Assembly (NCBI RefSeq): GCF_019039255.1
Contig: NZ_CP077062.1
Location: 2,480,001 to 2,544,000, forward strand
Origin: Nocardioides panacis
GTDB lineage: Bacteria; Actinomycetota; Actinomycetes; Propionibacteriales; Nocardioidaceae
Direction of reading: 5' to 3'
DNA: 64,000 bases
Shown here: positions 36,204 through 45,567 of the stretch, in pieces
How the letters are laid out: each line of letters opens with the position of its first letter
How positions within the stretch are numbered: the stretch's first letter is position 1
Program-made: the position numbers and the translations under genes
The notes under the pieces: generated by a model
Databases searched by the model: none
What the model saw: the letters and a program-made list of their open reading frames with translations, nothing else
What the model was told of the DNA's origin: nothing

Positions 36204-37523
36204 TCAGCCGGCGAGCCGGCGCAGGTAGTCCCTCCACGCCCGGGTGAACGCCGGCTGGTCGGTGCCGAGCACCCGGCCGAACGCGGCGTCCGTCGAGCCG
36301 GCGCGGTCCGCGGCCCGGTAGAACGCGATCAGCCGCGCCTCGCCGTACCTCTCGCCGATCAACCGGCAGGCCAGCCACGCCGACTCGTACGACGCTCCCA
36401 GCACCCTGCTGCGGGGGTCGAACTCCTGCGGCCCGGGCAGCCGCGCCGGGGGCCCGTCGGCGCGCACCCGGGCGAGGACCTGGCTCGCCGCGACGGACAC
36501 CGGCAGGTCGACGTGGTCCAGCGCGACGTAGTCGGCGAACCCCTCGAGCAGCCAGGTGGGCATCGAGGAGACGGCCGCGCCCGTGGCGACGTGGGTGGCC
36601 TCGTGGCTCATCACGATCTGCGCGCCGCGCGGGCCGAGCGGGTCGAACACGGCGGGGTTCACGAAGATGTGCACCGGCGCCGTCGGGGACACCGAGCCGT
36701 CGACCGTCGTGGTGACGGCCGCGATGCCGCCGTACTCGTCGGGCGCGGCGCCCAGCACCCGGCCGAGCTGCTGGGCGTCGGCGGGCACCTCGACGACCAG
36801 CCGTCCGCGCCAGCGCGGCAGGACCTTGCGGACGTCGGTCACGGCCCGGTCGGCGAGCCGGGAGAACCGTGCGGTCGGGGTCGCACCGGTCGTGACCACC
36901 AGCGAGCGGGGGGTGCTGCGGGTGTCGACCCGGTCGAGCAGCCACAGCGGCGCCGCGGACCCGCCGTCCTGCCGGGCGGTCACGAACGCGGCGCCCGACC
37001 CGGTCTCGGCGAAGGTCAGCGCCACCTCGCGGCTGCCGTGGCCGGCGTCGAAGCCACCGACCCGCCAGTCGAGCCGGACGTCGCCCACCCAGGCCCGGTC
37101 CCCCAGGGCCCGCGCGGGTCCCGTCGGGGACGCGTCGTCCTCGTCGACGTAGCGGAGGGAGAGGTCCTCGAGCCCGAGGGCCCGGACGTTCGCGCGCAGC
37201 GTGGTGAGCTCACGCGCCGCTCCGGGCACCCCGGGTGCCGCCAGCGCCGCCACGTCCGCCCGGGTGCCGTCGCGCAGGGCGTCGGTGAGCCGGGTCAGCA
37301 GGGCCGCGGCGTCGTCCGCCCGGGTGCCGTCAGCGGTGCCGTCACCGGGCAGGGCGCTCGCCCCGGATCCGTTCGCTGGCAGCACCGCGGTCTCGGGACC
37401 GTGGCCGGACAGGAGGACCCCGCCGACCACCGCCCCCGCGACGAGCAGGGAGAGCACGAGGCCGGCCGCCCACCATCGGGGGCGACCGGTCAGGAGGTGT
37501 CGGTCAGCCCGGTCGGACGGCAC
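36204..37523 (-). CDS. Membrane-anchored gluzincin-like metallopeptidase
   Basis: The 439-residue protein has a short cytosolic start, one membrane segment (WWAAGLVLSLLVAGAVVGGV) and a long extracytoplasmic part. The zinc site is MSHEATHVATG (H-E-x2-H) with a downstream Glu in WLLEGFADYVALD, as in gluzincins of the peptidase MA type. An N-terminal NTF2-like region (LLTRLTDALRDGTRADVAAL ... VALTFAETG) precedes it. The substrate is unknown; with NlpC/P60 just upstream, a role at the cell wall is possible. It overlaps that gene by 20 bp. Confidence 0.8.
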   Translation of the reverse strand: MPSDRADRHLLTGRPRWWAAGLVLSLLVAGAVVGGVLLSGHGPETAVLPANGSGASALPGDGTADGTRADDAAALLTRLTDALRDGTRADVAALAAPGVPGAARELTTLRANVRALGLEDLSLRYVDEDDASPTGPARALGDRAWVGDVRLDWRVGGFDAGHGSREVALTFAETGSGAAFVTARQDGGSAAPLWLLDRVDTRSTPRSLVVTTGATPTARFSRLADRAVTDVRKVLPRWRGRLVVEVPADAQQLGRVLGAAPDEYGGIAAVTTTVDGSVSPTAPVHIFVNPAVFDPLGPRGAQIVMSHEATHVATGAAVSSMPTWLLEGFADYVALDHVDLPVSVAASQVLARVRADGPPARLPGPQEFDPRSRVLGASYESAWLACRLIGERYGEARLIAFYRAADRAGSTDAAFGRVLGTDQPAFTRAWRDYLRRLAG

Positions 37524-38505
37524 CGGAGTACGGCATCGAGTTCACCGGGGCGGTGGTCACGCCACTGCCGGGGTTGGCCGCGTGCACGATCATCCCGTTG
37601 CCGATGTACATGCCGACGTGGCTGACCGGGCTGTAGTAGAACACCAGGTCGCCGGGCTGCAGCGCGGACTGCGAGACCGGGGTGCCGGAGCCCATCTGCG
37701 CGCTCGAGGAGTGCGGGAGACCGACGCCGGCCTGGCCCCAGGCCATCATCGTCAGACCCGAGCAGTCGAAGGCGCTCGGGCCGGCGGCGCCGTAGACGTA
37801 GGCGTCGCCGACCTGGGAGAGGGCGTAGCTGACGGCTGCGCCCGCCCGGCCGGAGGCCGCGACGTGGGTGACCGGGGCGGCCGAGGCCGTCGTGCTGCGC
37901 TGGGCAGAGCGGCTCGCGGCGGCGGCGCGGTCCTTGAGGCGCCCGAGGAGACCCTTGGCCTCGGCGGCCTTGGAGTCGATCTCGGCCTTCTCGTGGCCGA
38001 GCTCCTTCTTGGTGGCGGCGATCCGGTCGAGCTCGCGCTTGGCGGCGGCCTGGCGCATCTCGAGCTGCTTGGCCTGCACCGCGAAGTCGGCCATCATCTG
38101 GCTCTGCTGGTCGTTGTACTCCGAGACCGTGGTGAGCTGGTCCAAGAACGCGTCCGGGTCCTGGGAGAGCAGCACCTGGGTCGTCGAGGAGAGCGCCTGG
38201 CCCTGGTACTGCGAGACGACCGCGCTGGCGACCTGCTGGCGCACGTCGTCGACCTTGGTCTGCTGGCGGTCGAGGTCGGCCTGCAGGGCCGAGAGGCGGG
38301 TCTGCGCCTGCGTCATCTCGAGCCGGGCGTCGTTGTAGCGCTCCGAGGCCTGCTCGGCCTGCTGGTAGAGCTTGTCGACCCGGGACTGGACGGTGTCGAT
38401 GTCCGGGTCGGCGTAGGTGGGGGCGGCGACCAGCATCGTGCCGCTCACAGCGGTGATGCACAGGGTCGCGAGAACACGGGCAGTGCGCTTCCGGCCGTCG
38501 GTCAC
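37504..38505 (-). CDS. NlpC/P60 peptidoglycan endopeptidase with coiled coil (RipC-like)
   Basis: The secreted enzyme cleaves stem peptides of peptidoglycan. The 333-residue product has a signal peptide (VLATLCITAVSGTMLVAAPTYA), a long coiled coil at about 38-180 of the kind that docks to FtsEX, a Ser/Ala linker and a C-terminal NlpC/P60 domain with Cys248 (FDCSGLTMMAW), His296 (SHVGMYIG) and His308. By layout and place it matches RipC (Rv2190c). GTG 38505 lies behind GAGGAGA. A c-di-AMP riboswitch occupies the leader, so expression should respond to c-di-AMP. Confidence 0.92.
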   Translation of the reverse strand: MTDGRKRTARVLATLCITAVSGTMLVAAPTYADPDIDTVQSRVDKLYQQAEQASERYNDARLEMTQAQTRLSALQADLDRQQTKVDDVRQQVASAVVSQYQGQALSSTTQVLLSQDPDAFLDQLTTVSEYNDQQSQMMADFAVQAKQLEMRQAAAKRELDRIAATKKELGHEKAEIDSKAAEAKGLLGRLKDRAAAASRSAQRSTTASAAPVTHVAASGRAGAAVSYALSQVGDAYVYGAAGPSAFDCSGLTMMAWGQAGVGLPHSSSAQMGSGTPVSQSALQPGDLVFYYSPVSHVGMYIGNGMIVHAANPGSGVTTAPVNSMPYSGAVRPG

Positions 38506-38529
38506 GAGCGGACGGTCTCCTCTTTGTCT

Positions 38530-38689
38530 GACGCCTACCGGGTTAGCTGACGGGTGCGGGCGGCAAAGAAACCCGTCGCGCGCGCGGACCGGACTGCGTC
38601 CGTGCGGTGAGCGATTAACCCCAGGAACATGGTTCCCCGGCTCCGGACTACGGCCTCCCCCGGCCTTCGTCTGGACTCAACGCGGCGCC
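38530..38689 (-). promoter_or_regulatory. c-di-AMP (ydaO-yuaA) riboswitch
   Basis: Reading the minus strand, the 3' part contains ACCCGTCAGCTAACC followed by GGTAGGCGT, nearly identical to the conserved ydaO 3' core. Upstream are GGGGAACC and GGGGTTAATCGC, matching the conserved GGGGAACC and GGGGUGAAU blocks. The ends can pair as P1: GGCGCC (38689-38684) with GGCGTC (38535-38530), one G-U pair. The element ends 24 nt before the NlpC/P60 start. Such riboswitches usually turn genes off when c-di-AMP binds and often control wall hydrolases in actinobacteria. Confidence 0.93.
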
Positions 38690-38734
38690 TGAGTCGACCC
38701 GGACTGGTCGGCTGTGACAGGCGCCTGAGGAGCA

Positions 38735-38764
38735 AGGCTAAGCGGGGCGGCACCCCAGGAGCAA
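38735..38764 (-). promoter_or_regulatory. Candidate promoter of the riboswitch-NlpC/P60 transcript
   Basis: On the minus strand TTGCTC (38764-38759) and TAGCCT (38740-38735) are 18 bp apart. A start near 38728 would give a leader that contains the whole riboswitch. Consensus match is only moderate. Confidence 0.4.
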
Positions 38765-38824
38765 ACTCTTCGGGACAATCTGGGGTGTGTCTGTGACCGT
38801 TTCCGGGCAGTTCATCCCCCTCCT

Positions 38825-38839
38825 GTCACACATGTCACA
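38825..38839. promoter_or_regulatory. GTCACA direct repeat, possible MtrA site
   Basis: GTCACA occurs at 38825-38830 and 38834-38839, a 9-bp period. Direct repeats of GTCACA-type hexamers with 9-bp spacing are described for the actinobacterial response regulator MtrA, which controls wall hydrolases such as RipA. The site lies about 95 bp upstream of the candidate promoter. Confidence 0.4.
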
Positions 38840-38870
38840 TCCGTCCCTGCCGTCTCAGGCCTGAAGGGGG

Positions 38871-39077
38871 TCAGGCCGACGCGACGTCGGGGCCGTCGAG
38901 CGCCGACACCATCCGCAGCGGCGGCACCAGGCCGGAGCCGGCGAGCACGTCGAGGGCCCGCTGCTCGTCCTCGTCGAACCCGAGCTCGGGCGGCGGCCCG
39001 AGCAGGACGGTGACCACGCAGTCGTGGCAGGCCAGTCCGCGCACCACGCAGGTGTCGCAGTCGATGTGCACGCTCAT
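38871..39077 (-). CDS. Small conserved cysteine-containing protein
   Basis: The 68-residue product starts MSVHIDCDTCVVRGLACHDC, with Cys pairs in a C-x2-C and C-x2-C layout that could bind zinc or a cluster. The second half is LGPPPELGFDEDEQRALDVL and a short tail. Similar small proteins occur beside NYN-domain genes in actinobacteria. It has a good ribosome site (GGGAGGA before ATG 39077). No function is known. It is oriented with the NYN gene and may share its transcript. Confidence 0.78.
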   Translation of the reverse strand: MSVHIDCDTCVVRGLACHDCVVTVLLGPPPELGFDEDEQRALDVLAGSGLVPPLRMVSALDGPDVASA

Positions 39078-39150
39078 CGGTCCTCCCGGGGAAGTCGGGC
39101 ACGTGAGGTCACGTGCAGGGAGAACCTCTCAGCAGCCGCCGACAGTTTCC

Positions 39151-40497
39151 TCAGGAGCGCGCGAGCAGCCGGGTCAGCGCACCCGCGGCCGCGGCCCGGG
39201 CACCGGCCCGCACCACGTCGCGGACCACCGCGTTGTCGCTGGAGACCACGACGACCGGGCGCCCCTTCGGCTCGGCCGCCACCAGCTCGCGGATCACGTC
39301 GTCGGCGATCACCCCGGCCCGGCTGTAGAGCACCCGCACCCCGCGGGGTCGGTTCACCACCGGTCGGTCCGTCGAGTCGGCGGCGTCGAACACGACGGTC
39401 ACCTCGGCGCCGCTGCGCGCGACCAGCGGGGCCACCCCGGCCAGCAGCCGGTCGCGCTGCCGCTCCAGGGACAGCTCGGGCCAGGCAGCCTTGGTGACGT
39501 TGTAGCCGTCCACCACCAGGTGCACCCGCGGCAGCGTCAGCAGCTGCTCCAGCAGGACCGGGTCGTCGGAGGCCAGCGAGCCGTGCCCGGAGGTAGTGCG
39601 GGTGCCGTGCTCGGCGACGTGCGCCTCGACGGAGTCGGCGGGCGAGCCCTCCACCGGCGGCAGCGCCAGCTCCCGGCGCAGTCCTTGCGCGGTCTCCAGC
39701 AGCGTGTCGAGCAGCAGCCGCGCCCGCAGCGCCTCCGACCCGCGCTCGGCGCGCTCGCTGCGACGTACGGCGGCCAGGTCGCGCTCGAGCTCCTCCACCC
39801 GGGCCCGCACCCGGCGCAGGTCGGCGTCGTGCCGGGCCGACGCGGCGGCCGCCGCGGCGCGCGCGGCGACGGCCGCCGCCTCCGCGGCGGCGGAGGCCGT
39901 CTCGGCGGACCGGGCACGGGCCCGGGCGTCGCCGAGCTTGTGCCGCAGGTCGGCGTTCTCCGACTTGAGCTCGGCGACCTGGTCGCGCTGCCGGGCGCGG
40001 GCCTCCTTGAGGCTCTCGGTGAGCGTCTCGACCTGCCGGCGGAGCTGGTCGGCCCGCCGAGCCGCCTGTCGGTCGGCGGCACCGGTGTCCTCGGCCAGGG
40101 AGGCCTCCCCGGAGGCGGCGACCAGCCCCGCCCAGCCGTCGGGCCGCAGGAGGTAGGCGACGGCAGCCAGGTCGACCGGGTCCGCGGCCGAGGGCGGCGT
40201 CCCCGCGTCCAGCGCGCCCGCCAGGTCGGGCACCTGGGCCCGCACGTCGGCGGCGACGTGCTCGCGGAAGCCCTCGTCGGTGGCGAGCACGCTGGCGATC
40301 TGGGTCGCCGCCAGCCGGGCCCGGCGCGCGGGCGCGAAGGCGGCCACCCGGGTCAGCGAGGACGGCACCTGGTCGGCGGGCATCCGGCCCAGCGAGTCCG
40401 CGGCCAGCGCCACCACCCGGGCGCGGACCCGGTCGGGAAGGGGCCGGTCGAGCCCGGGGACCGCGGGGTCGGGCTCGAGCGCCTCGGCACCGGTCAC
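39151..40497 (-). CDS. NYN-domain (YacP-like) predicted RNA-binding/nuclease protein
   Basis: The 448-residue product has a helical N-terminal region (LPDRVRARVVALAADSLGRM), a coiled coil rich in Ala/Arg/Glu (about 190-300) and a C-terminal NYN domain. The NYN domain contains VHLVVDGYNVTKAAWPELSL, VTVVFDAADST, VLYSRAGVIADDVIRELVAA and VVVSSDNAVVRDVVRAGA. The Asp residues of this PIN-like fold are conserved, so metal-dependent RNA cleavage is plausible. GTG 40497 overlaps the upstream zinc-ribbon gene by 4 bp. Confidence 0.87.
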   Translation of the reverse strand: MTGAEALEPDPAVPGLDRPLPDRVRARVVALAADSLGRMPADQVPSSLTRVAAFAPARRARLAATQIASVLATDEGFREHVAADVRAQVPDLAGALDAGTPPSAADPVDLAAVAYLLRPDGWAGLVAASGEASLAEDTGAADRQAARRADQLRRQVETLTESLKEARARQRDQVAELKSENADLRHKLGDARARARSAETASAAAEAAAVAARAAAAAASARHDADLRRVRARVEELERDLAAVRRSERAERGSEALRARLLLDTLLETAQGLRRELALPPVEGSPADSVEAHVAEHGTRTTSGHGSLASDDPVLLEQLLTLPRVHLVVDGYNVTKAAWPELSLERQRDRLLAGVAPLVARSGAEVTVVFDAADSTDRPVVNRPRGVRVLYSRAGVIADDVIRELVAAEPKGRPVVVVSSDNAVVRDVVRAGARAAAAGALTRLLARS

Positions 40498-40742
40498 GGC
40501 GTGGACGCGTCCGCTTCCGCCCGGGAGACGAGCTCGACCGCGTCGGAGCGCCCGCACCAGCGGCAGGTCACCGTGGAAACGTCCTCCTCGTCGGTGGTCG
40601 TCTCCTCGACCCGGTGCTCGCCCGCCAGGTCGAAGTGCCAGAACTCCGTCGTACGACGGGTCCGGGTGACGTCGAACCGGGTGAGGTTGCCGCAGCCCCC
40701 GCAGCGCCAGCGGGTGTGCGCGTCGGGCAGGGAAGCCGCCAT
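40494..40742 (-). CDS. Small zinc-ribbon protein
   Basis: The 82-residue product has two C-x2-C knuckles, WRCGGCGNLTRFDV near the N-terminus and VTCRWCGRSD near the C-terminus, as in a zinc ribbon. Between them RRTTEFWHFDLAGEHRVEE forms the expected beta strands. It may bind nucleic acid or a protein partner. ATG 40742 is the start (MAASLPDAHTRWRC). It is co-transcribed with the NYN gene and divergent from the exonuclease gene, a recurring pairing in actinobacteria. Confidence 0.82.
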   Translation of the reverse strand: MAASLPDAHTRWRCGGCGNLTRFDVTRTRRTTEFWHFDLAGEHRVEETTTDEEDVSTVTCRWCGRSDAVELVSRAEADASTP

Positions 40743-40846
40743 GCCGTGGTTCCCCTTTCGCTCGGGAGGGTCCTGCGGTGGTCGGGCTCCAGGGTATGCC
40801 GCGTGGCTCGCGGAAATGGTCGGTGGCCGCATCTAGCGTCACCCCC

Positions 40847-42634
40847 ATGAGCCAGACAGCCACGACGCCGCCCGACGGCCGGGCGCGGTGGGAGTCGCAG
40901 CGCAGCTTCGACGAGCTCGGCCGCAACCTCCGCGACGTGACGTTCTGCGTGGTCGACCTGGAGACGACCGGCGGGTCCGCGGCGGCCGGGTCGATGATCA
41001 CCGAGGTCGGCGCCGTCAAGGTCCGGGGCGGCGAGGTGCTCGGCGAGTTCCAGACCCTGGTCAACCCGCACCTCGCGATCCCGCCGTTCATCGCCGTGCT
41101 GACCGGCATCACCGACTCGATGGTGGCCGGCGCGCCGCGGATCGAGCAGGTGCTCCCCCAGTTCCTGGAGTTCGCCCAGGGCTGCGTGCTCGTCGCCCAC
41201 AACGCGCCGTTCGACGTGGGCTTCCTGCGGCACTTCGCGGAGCAGCAGGGCCGGCCCTGGCCGCGCTTCGAGGTCCTCGACACCGCCAAGCTCGCGCGCC
41301 GGGTGGTCACCCGCGACGAGGCCCCCAACTGCAAGCTCAGCTCCCTCGCGGTGCTGTTCGGTGCGGGCACGACCCCGAACCACCGAGCGCTCTCCGACGC
41401 GCGCGCCACCGTCGACGTGCTGCACGGGCTGATGGGCCGGCTCGGCAACCTCGGCGTGCACACCCTCGAGGAGCTCCAGACGTTCAGCGCCCGGGTGACC
41501 TCCGCCCAGCGTCGCAAGCGGCACCTTGCGGAGCCGCTGCCGCACGCCCCGGGGGTCTACCTCTTCGAGGACGACCGGGGGCGGGTGCTCTACATCGGCA
41601 CCAGCCGCGACCTGCGGACCCGGGTGCGCACCTACTTCACCGCCTCGGAGACCCGGACCCGGATGGGCGAGATGGTCGGCCTGGCGGCGAGCGTGCGGGG
41701 CATCGAGTGCGCGACCCCGCTCGAGGCCGAGGTCCGCGAGCTCCGGCTGATCGCCCAGCACAAGCCCCGTTACAACCGCCGCTCGCGCTTCCCCGAGCGG
41801 GTGCACTGGGTCAAGCTGACCCGGGAGCCGTGGCCCCGGCTGTCCCTGGTCCGGCACGTGCTCGACGACGACGCCGACTACGTCGGCCCCTACTCCTCCA
41901 AGCGGGCTGCGGAGCGGTCCGTCGCGGCCCTGCACGAGGCGTTCCCGATCCGGCAGTGCGGCGGCCGGATGCCCAAGGTCCCCGCGCTGAGCGCCTGCGC
42001 GCTGGCCGAGATGGGCAAGTGCCTGTCGCCGTGCAACGGCAGCGTCGCCCCCACCGAGTACGCCGCCGTCGTGGACCGCCTGCGCGACACCCTGCTGGCC
42101 GGCTCGGAGCCGGTCGTCGCCTCGGTCTCGGTCCGGATGACGGCGCTCGCCGAGGACCAGCGGTTCGAGGACGCCGGGTCCTGGCGCGACCGGCTGGTGT
42201 CGTTCCTGCGCGGCGCCGCCCGCACCCAGCGGCTGCGGGCGCTGACCGGCTGCGAGGAGCTCGTCGCGGCCCGGCGCGAGAGCACCGGCTGGGCCGTCCA
42301 CGTGGTCCGGCACGGCCGGCTGGTCGCCGCCGGGGTCATCCCCTCCGGCGTGCAGGCCGGCACCTGGGTGGACCAGCTCCGGGCGTCCGCGGAGACCGTG
42401 GTCGCCGGTCCCGGTCCCACCCCGGCCGCCACCGCCGAGGAGACCGAGAAGATCCTGCGCTGGCTGGAGTCCGACGGGGTCCGGCTGGTGCACGTCGTGG
42501 GCGAGTGGACCTGCCCGGTCGGCGGCGCGACCAAGCATCTGCGCGTGCACGACGCGGTCGAGTCCTCCCGCGCCTCGGTCGCCCCGTTCGACGACCCTCG
42601 CGGACTGCGTCCCGAGCACCGGCCGGTCCGCTAG
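40847..42634 (+). CDS. DEDD exonuclease fused to UvrC-type GIY-YIG endonuclease
   Basis: The 595-residue protein joins two nucleases. Residues about 25-190 form a DnaQ-type 3'-5' exonuclease with VVDLETTGG (D-x-E), VAHNAPFDVGFL and HRALSDARATVDVL. Residues about 220-310 carry a UvrC-like GIY-YIG domain (HAPGVYLFEDDRGRVLYIGT), followed by the Cys-bearing region CALAEMGKCLSPC. The UvrC C-terminal RNase H and HhH parts are missing. Homologues are found across actinobacteria (Rv2191). A repair role, like Cho, is likely. It starts at ATG 40847. Confidence 0.9.
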   Translation: MSQTATTPPDGRARWESQRSFDELGRNLRDVTFCVVDLETTGGSAAAGSMITEVGAVKVRGGEVLGEFQTLVNPHLAIPPFIAVLTGITDSMVAGAPRIEQVLPQFLEFAQGCVLVAHNAPFDVGFLRHFAEQQGRPWPRFEVLDTAKLARRVVTRDEAPNCKLSSLAVLFGAGTTPNHRALSDARATVDVLHGLMGRLGNLGVHTLEELQTFSARVTSAQRRKRHLAEPLPHAPGVYLFEDDRGRVLYIGTSRDLRTRVRTYFTASETRTRMGEMVGLAASVRGIECATPLEAEVRELRLIAQHKPRYNRRSRFPERVHWVKLTREPWPRLSLVRHVLDDDADYVGPYSSKRAAERSVAALHEAFPIRQCGGRMPKVPALSACALAEMGKCLSPCNGSVAPTEYAAVVDRLRDTLLAGSEPVVASVSVRMTALAEDQRFEDAGSWRDRLVSFLRGAARTQRLRALTGCEELVAARRESTGWAVHVVRHGRLVAAGVIPSGVQAGTWVDQLRASAETVVAGPGPTPAATAEETEKILRWLESDGVRLVHVVGEWTCPVGGATKHLRVHDAVESSRASVAPFDDPRGLRPEHRPVR

Positions 42635-42643
42635 CGTGGTCGC

Positions 42644-42922
42644 ATGATCACCGCCATCGTCTTCGTCAAGGCCGACGTCGCCCGGATCCCCGAGGTGGCC
42701 GAGCAGATCGCGGCCCTGGACGGCGTCAGCGAGGTCTACTCGGTGACCGGTCAGATCGACCTGATCACGCTGGTCCGGGTGCGCAACCACGACGACGTGG
42801 CGTCCGTCGTCGCCGACCGGCTCAACAAGGTCCCCGGCGTCACGGCGACCGAGACGCACATCGCGTTCCGGGCCTACTCCCGGCACGACCTCGAGTCCGC
42901 GTTCTCCCTCGGCCTGGACTGA
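42644..42922 (+). CDS. Stand-alone Lrp/AsnC ligand-binding (RAM) domain protein
   Basis: The 92-residue product is a complete RAM domain without the DNA-binding helix-turn-helix. It starts MITAIVFVKADVARIPEVAE and has LDGVSEVYSVTGQIDLITLV and the terminal VTATETHIAFRAYSRHDL. Such proteins bind amino acids and can act as metabolic sensors or co-regulators. It lies 9 bp after the exonuclease gene and next to trpD, so a link to amino acid status is possible but unproven. Confidence 0.9.
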   Translation: MITAIVFVKADVARIPEVAEQIAALDGVSEVYSVTGQIDLITLVRVRNHDDVASVVADRLNKVPGVTATETHIAFRAYSRHDLESAFSLGLD

Positions 42923-42928
42923 CCGGCC

Positions 42929-44486
42929 GTGCGTCCGGCGACGCCGGCGGCCCCGACGACCCGGGCGCGCCCGACGACCCCGCCGTCCGCCCGCCGCCGC
43001 ACCTGGCAGGTGCCGGCCCTCCTGCTGCTCGGCACGCTCCTGGTCCAGGCGGCCTGGATCCTCGCCCTGCCTCCCTTCCGCGGCACCGACGAGTTCGACC
43101 ACGCCTACCGCGCCGCCTCCGTCGCCCGGGGTGAGTGGCGGCTGCCGACGCAGGCCGCCGAGCACGGCCGTGGCGGTCTGGTCACCGTTCCCCGAGGGCT
43201 GGTCGAGGCGGCCTCCCCGGTGTGCTCGAGCTACCTCTACACCGGCCACGACAACTGTTACCCGGTCGCGGAGGCCGGCCACGGGAACGTCGAGGTGGCG
43301 ACGTCCGCGGGGTCGTACAACCCGGCGTTCTACTGGGTCATCGGCACGGCCGCCCGCCCCTTCGACGGCGCCCCCGCGCTGTACGCCATGCGGATCGCGA
43401 ACGCCCTGCTGTGCGCCGCCTTCGTCGCGCTCGCCGGCTGGGCCACCGCTCTCTGGGCGCGGACCGTGTGGCCGTTGCTCTCCGTGGCGGTGGCGATCAC
43501 GCCCGTGGTGTTCTTCAGCCTCTCCGTGGCCGCACCGAACGGACTCGAGATGGCAGCGGCGCTGAGCCTCTGGACGGCGCTGCTGGGGATCGTCCGGACC
43601 GGTGACGACGATCCCGTGCGAGCCCGGCTGCTCCTGGTGGCGCTGGTCGCCGGGGTGGTGCTCGCACCGCTGCGCCTGCTGGGGCCGCTGTGGCTCGCCC
43701 TGACCGCGCTCGCCTTCCTCTGCGCCCTCGGGGTCGGACGCTTCGGCTCCCTGCTCCGGAACCACCGACGGCTCGCACCGGCGCTGGTCCTCGCCTGGGG
43801 TGCGTCCGTCACGGTGGCGCTCTGGTGGACGAGCTTCGGGGGGGATCAGCGTGGAGAAGGCCCCGGTCTCCGAGACCGGCGCGCCCGTCGGCACCGACGC
43901 CTCCACGCTGGGGCAGGTCCCGCTCTGGTTCTTCCAGGGCGTCGCGGCGTTCCCACGACGGATGGACTCCGCCCCGGCGGTCGTCTACGTGACGGTCGGG
44001 CTGGTGACCCTCGGGCTGATCGGTGTCGGCCTGGCCACCGCGACCAGGCGGCTCCGGGTCACCACGGTGCTCGTGCTCGCGGTGGCGGTGCTGGTGCCGG
44101 TCGCCGTGACGGAGGCGACCGTCGGCACGGGCGGCCCGTTGTGGCAGGGGCGCTACGGCCTGCCGTTCCACATCGGGGTGGTCCTGCTCGCCGGGCTGGC
44201 CCTCGAGCGGCGGGCGCACTGGCACCATCTGGCGCCGGTGCTGCTGCTGGTGGCCGGGGTCTGCCTGGCGGTCGGACAGGTGGTCTCCCCGGTCCAGGTG
44301 CTCCGGCACGAGCTGGCCACCAGCCCGCTGCGGGACTCCGCCTCCTGGGTGCACCTGTCGGTGTGGTGCGTCGGGCTCCTCGTGCTGGCCGGACTCGCGT
44401 GCTACGCCTGTGCGCTGGCCACCTGGCGCCGTACGACGACCGTCGGCGGCGTGGCCGGCTCCGGACCGGTCAGACCGCGGAGCTGA
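42929..44486 (+). CDS. DUF2142-family membrane protein, frameshifted
   Basis: The product starts with a basic Pro/Thr-rich tail and the first membrane helix ([20 protein letters not shown]). The DUF2142 hallmark [20 protein letters not shown] follows, then several more helices. The frame breaks at seven G (43838-43844). Removing one gives [20 protein letters not shown] and five to six further helices ending PVRPRS. The repaired length is about 518 residues. DUF2142 proteins resemble GT-C glycosyltransferases and are often tied to surface polysaccharides. The 3' end overlaps the convergent trpD by 17 bp. Confidence 0.8.
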
Positions 44487-45507
44487 CCGCCACCCAGCGC
44501 TCGAGCAGGGCCTGCGCCCCGCCGGAGTCCAGGGCGTCCACAGCCCGGGCGATCCCGGCGGCGAGCCGCTCCTCGGGATCACCGGGCTCCGCGGCGTGCA
44601 CCGCCAGCGCCGCCCCGGTGTTCAGCACCACCGCGTCGCGCACCGGGCCGGGCTCGCCGGCCACCAGCCGTCGCACGACCTCGGCGTTGTGGGCGGCGTC
44701 CCCGCCACGCAGTCCCGCCGCCGTGCCGCCGCCCAGGCCGAACCGGTCGGGGTCCACGGTGAACCGCCGGACCTCTCCGCCCTCGACCGCCCAGACCTTC
44801 GAGGTCGTGGTGGTGGTCAGCTCGTCGAGCCCGTCGTCGCCCCGGAACACCCACGCGTCGACGCCGCGCCGGGCGAACACCCCGGCCATCAGCGGCGCCT
44901 TGCTCTCGTCGGCACAGCCGATCGCCTGCGCCTCGGGCTTGGCGGGGTGCGCCAGCGGGCCGAGCAGGTTGAACGTGGTGGCCACGCCCAGCTCGCGGCG
45001 GGCGCTCGCGGCGTGCCGCATGGCCGGGTGGAACGCGGAGGAGAAGCAGAACGTGATGCCGGCCCGCTCCCCCACCCGGGCGACCGCCTCGGCGGGCAGG
45101 TCGAGCCGGATGCCGAGCGCCTCCAGCACGTCGGCCGAGCCGGCCTGGGAGGAGGCCGAGCGGTTGCCGTGCTTGACCACCGGCACGCCCGCCCCGGCGG
45201 CCACGATCGCCGACATCGTGGAGATGTTCACCGACATCGAGCGGTCCCCGCCGGTGCCGACCACGTCGAGCACCCGGCCGGTCACCACGAACGGCGTGGC
45301 GTGCTCGTACATCGCGGCGACCAGGCCCTCGAGCTCGTCGATGGTCTCGCCCTTGGACCGCAGCGCCACCGCGAAGCCGGCGATCTGCACCGGGGTGGCG
45401 GCGCCGACGAGGATCTCCCCCATCGCCCACGCGGCCTGGTCCGCGGTCAGGTCGCGGCCGGCGATCAGCGCGGAGAGCACCTCGGGCCACGAGTGGGGTG
45501 CGGTCAT
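44470..45507 (-). CDS. trpD: Anthranilate phosphoribosyltransferase
   Basis: The enzyme joins anthranilate and PRPP in tryptophan synthesis. The 345-residue product has the PRPP loop [36 protein letters not shown], the anthranilate site [15 protein letters not shown] and [13 protein letters not shown]. All are intact. ATG 45507 has a GAGGAG site. It is a single trpD away from other trp genes, as in mycobacteria (Rv2192c). It converges on the DUF2142 gene. No attenuator or leader peptide is visible in the 60-bp upstream gap. Confidence 0.95.
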   Translation of the reverse strand: MTAPHSWPEVLSALIAGRDLTADQAAWAMGEILVGAATPVQIAGFAVALRSKGETIDELEGLVAAMYEHATPFVVTGRVLDVVGTGGDRSMSVNISTMSAIVAAGAGVPVVKHGNRSASSQAGSADVLEALGIRLDLPAEAVARVGERAGITFCFSSAFHPAMRHAASARRELGVATTFNLLGPLAHPAKPEAQAIGCADESKAPLMAGVFARRGVDAWVFRGDDGLDELTTTTTSKVWAVEGGEVRRFTVDPDRFGLGGGTAAGLRGGDAAHNAEVVRRLVAGEPGPVRDAVVLNTGAALAVHAAEPGDPEERLAAGIARAVDALDSGGAQALLERWVAVSSAV

Positions 45508-45567
45508 CGGGTTCTCCTCGCAGGGCGTACGTCGATCAGCGGACCGACCCACCCGGCCGGGTCGAGG

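Noticed and set aside
40568-43906. 1112-residue open frame on the minus strand
   Set aside because: It is antisense to the DEDD/GIY-YIG nuclease, Lrp-type and DUF2142 genes. Its composition (His, Gly, Arg, Val rich) is that of a mirror frame in high-GC DNA.
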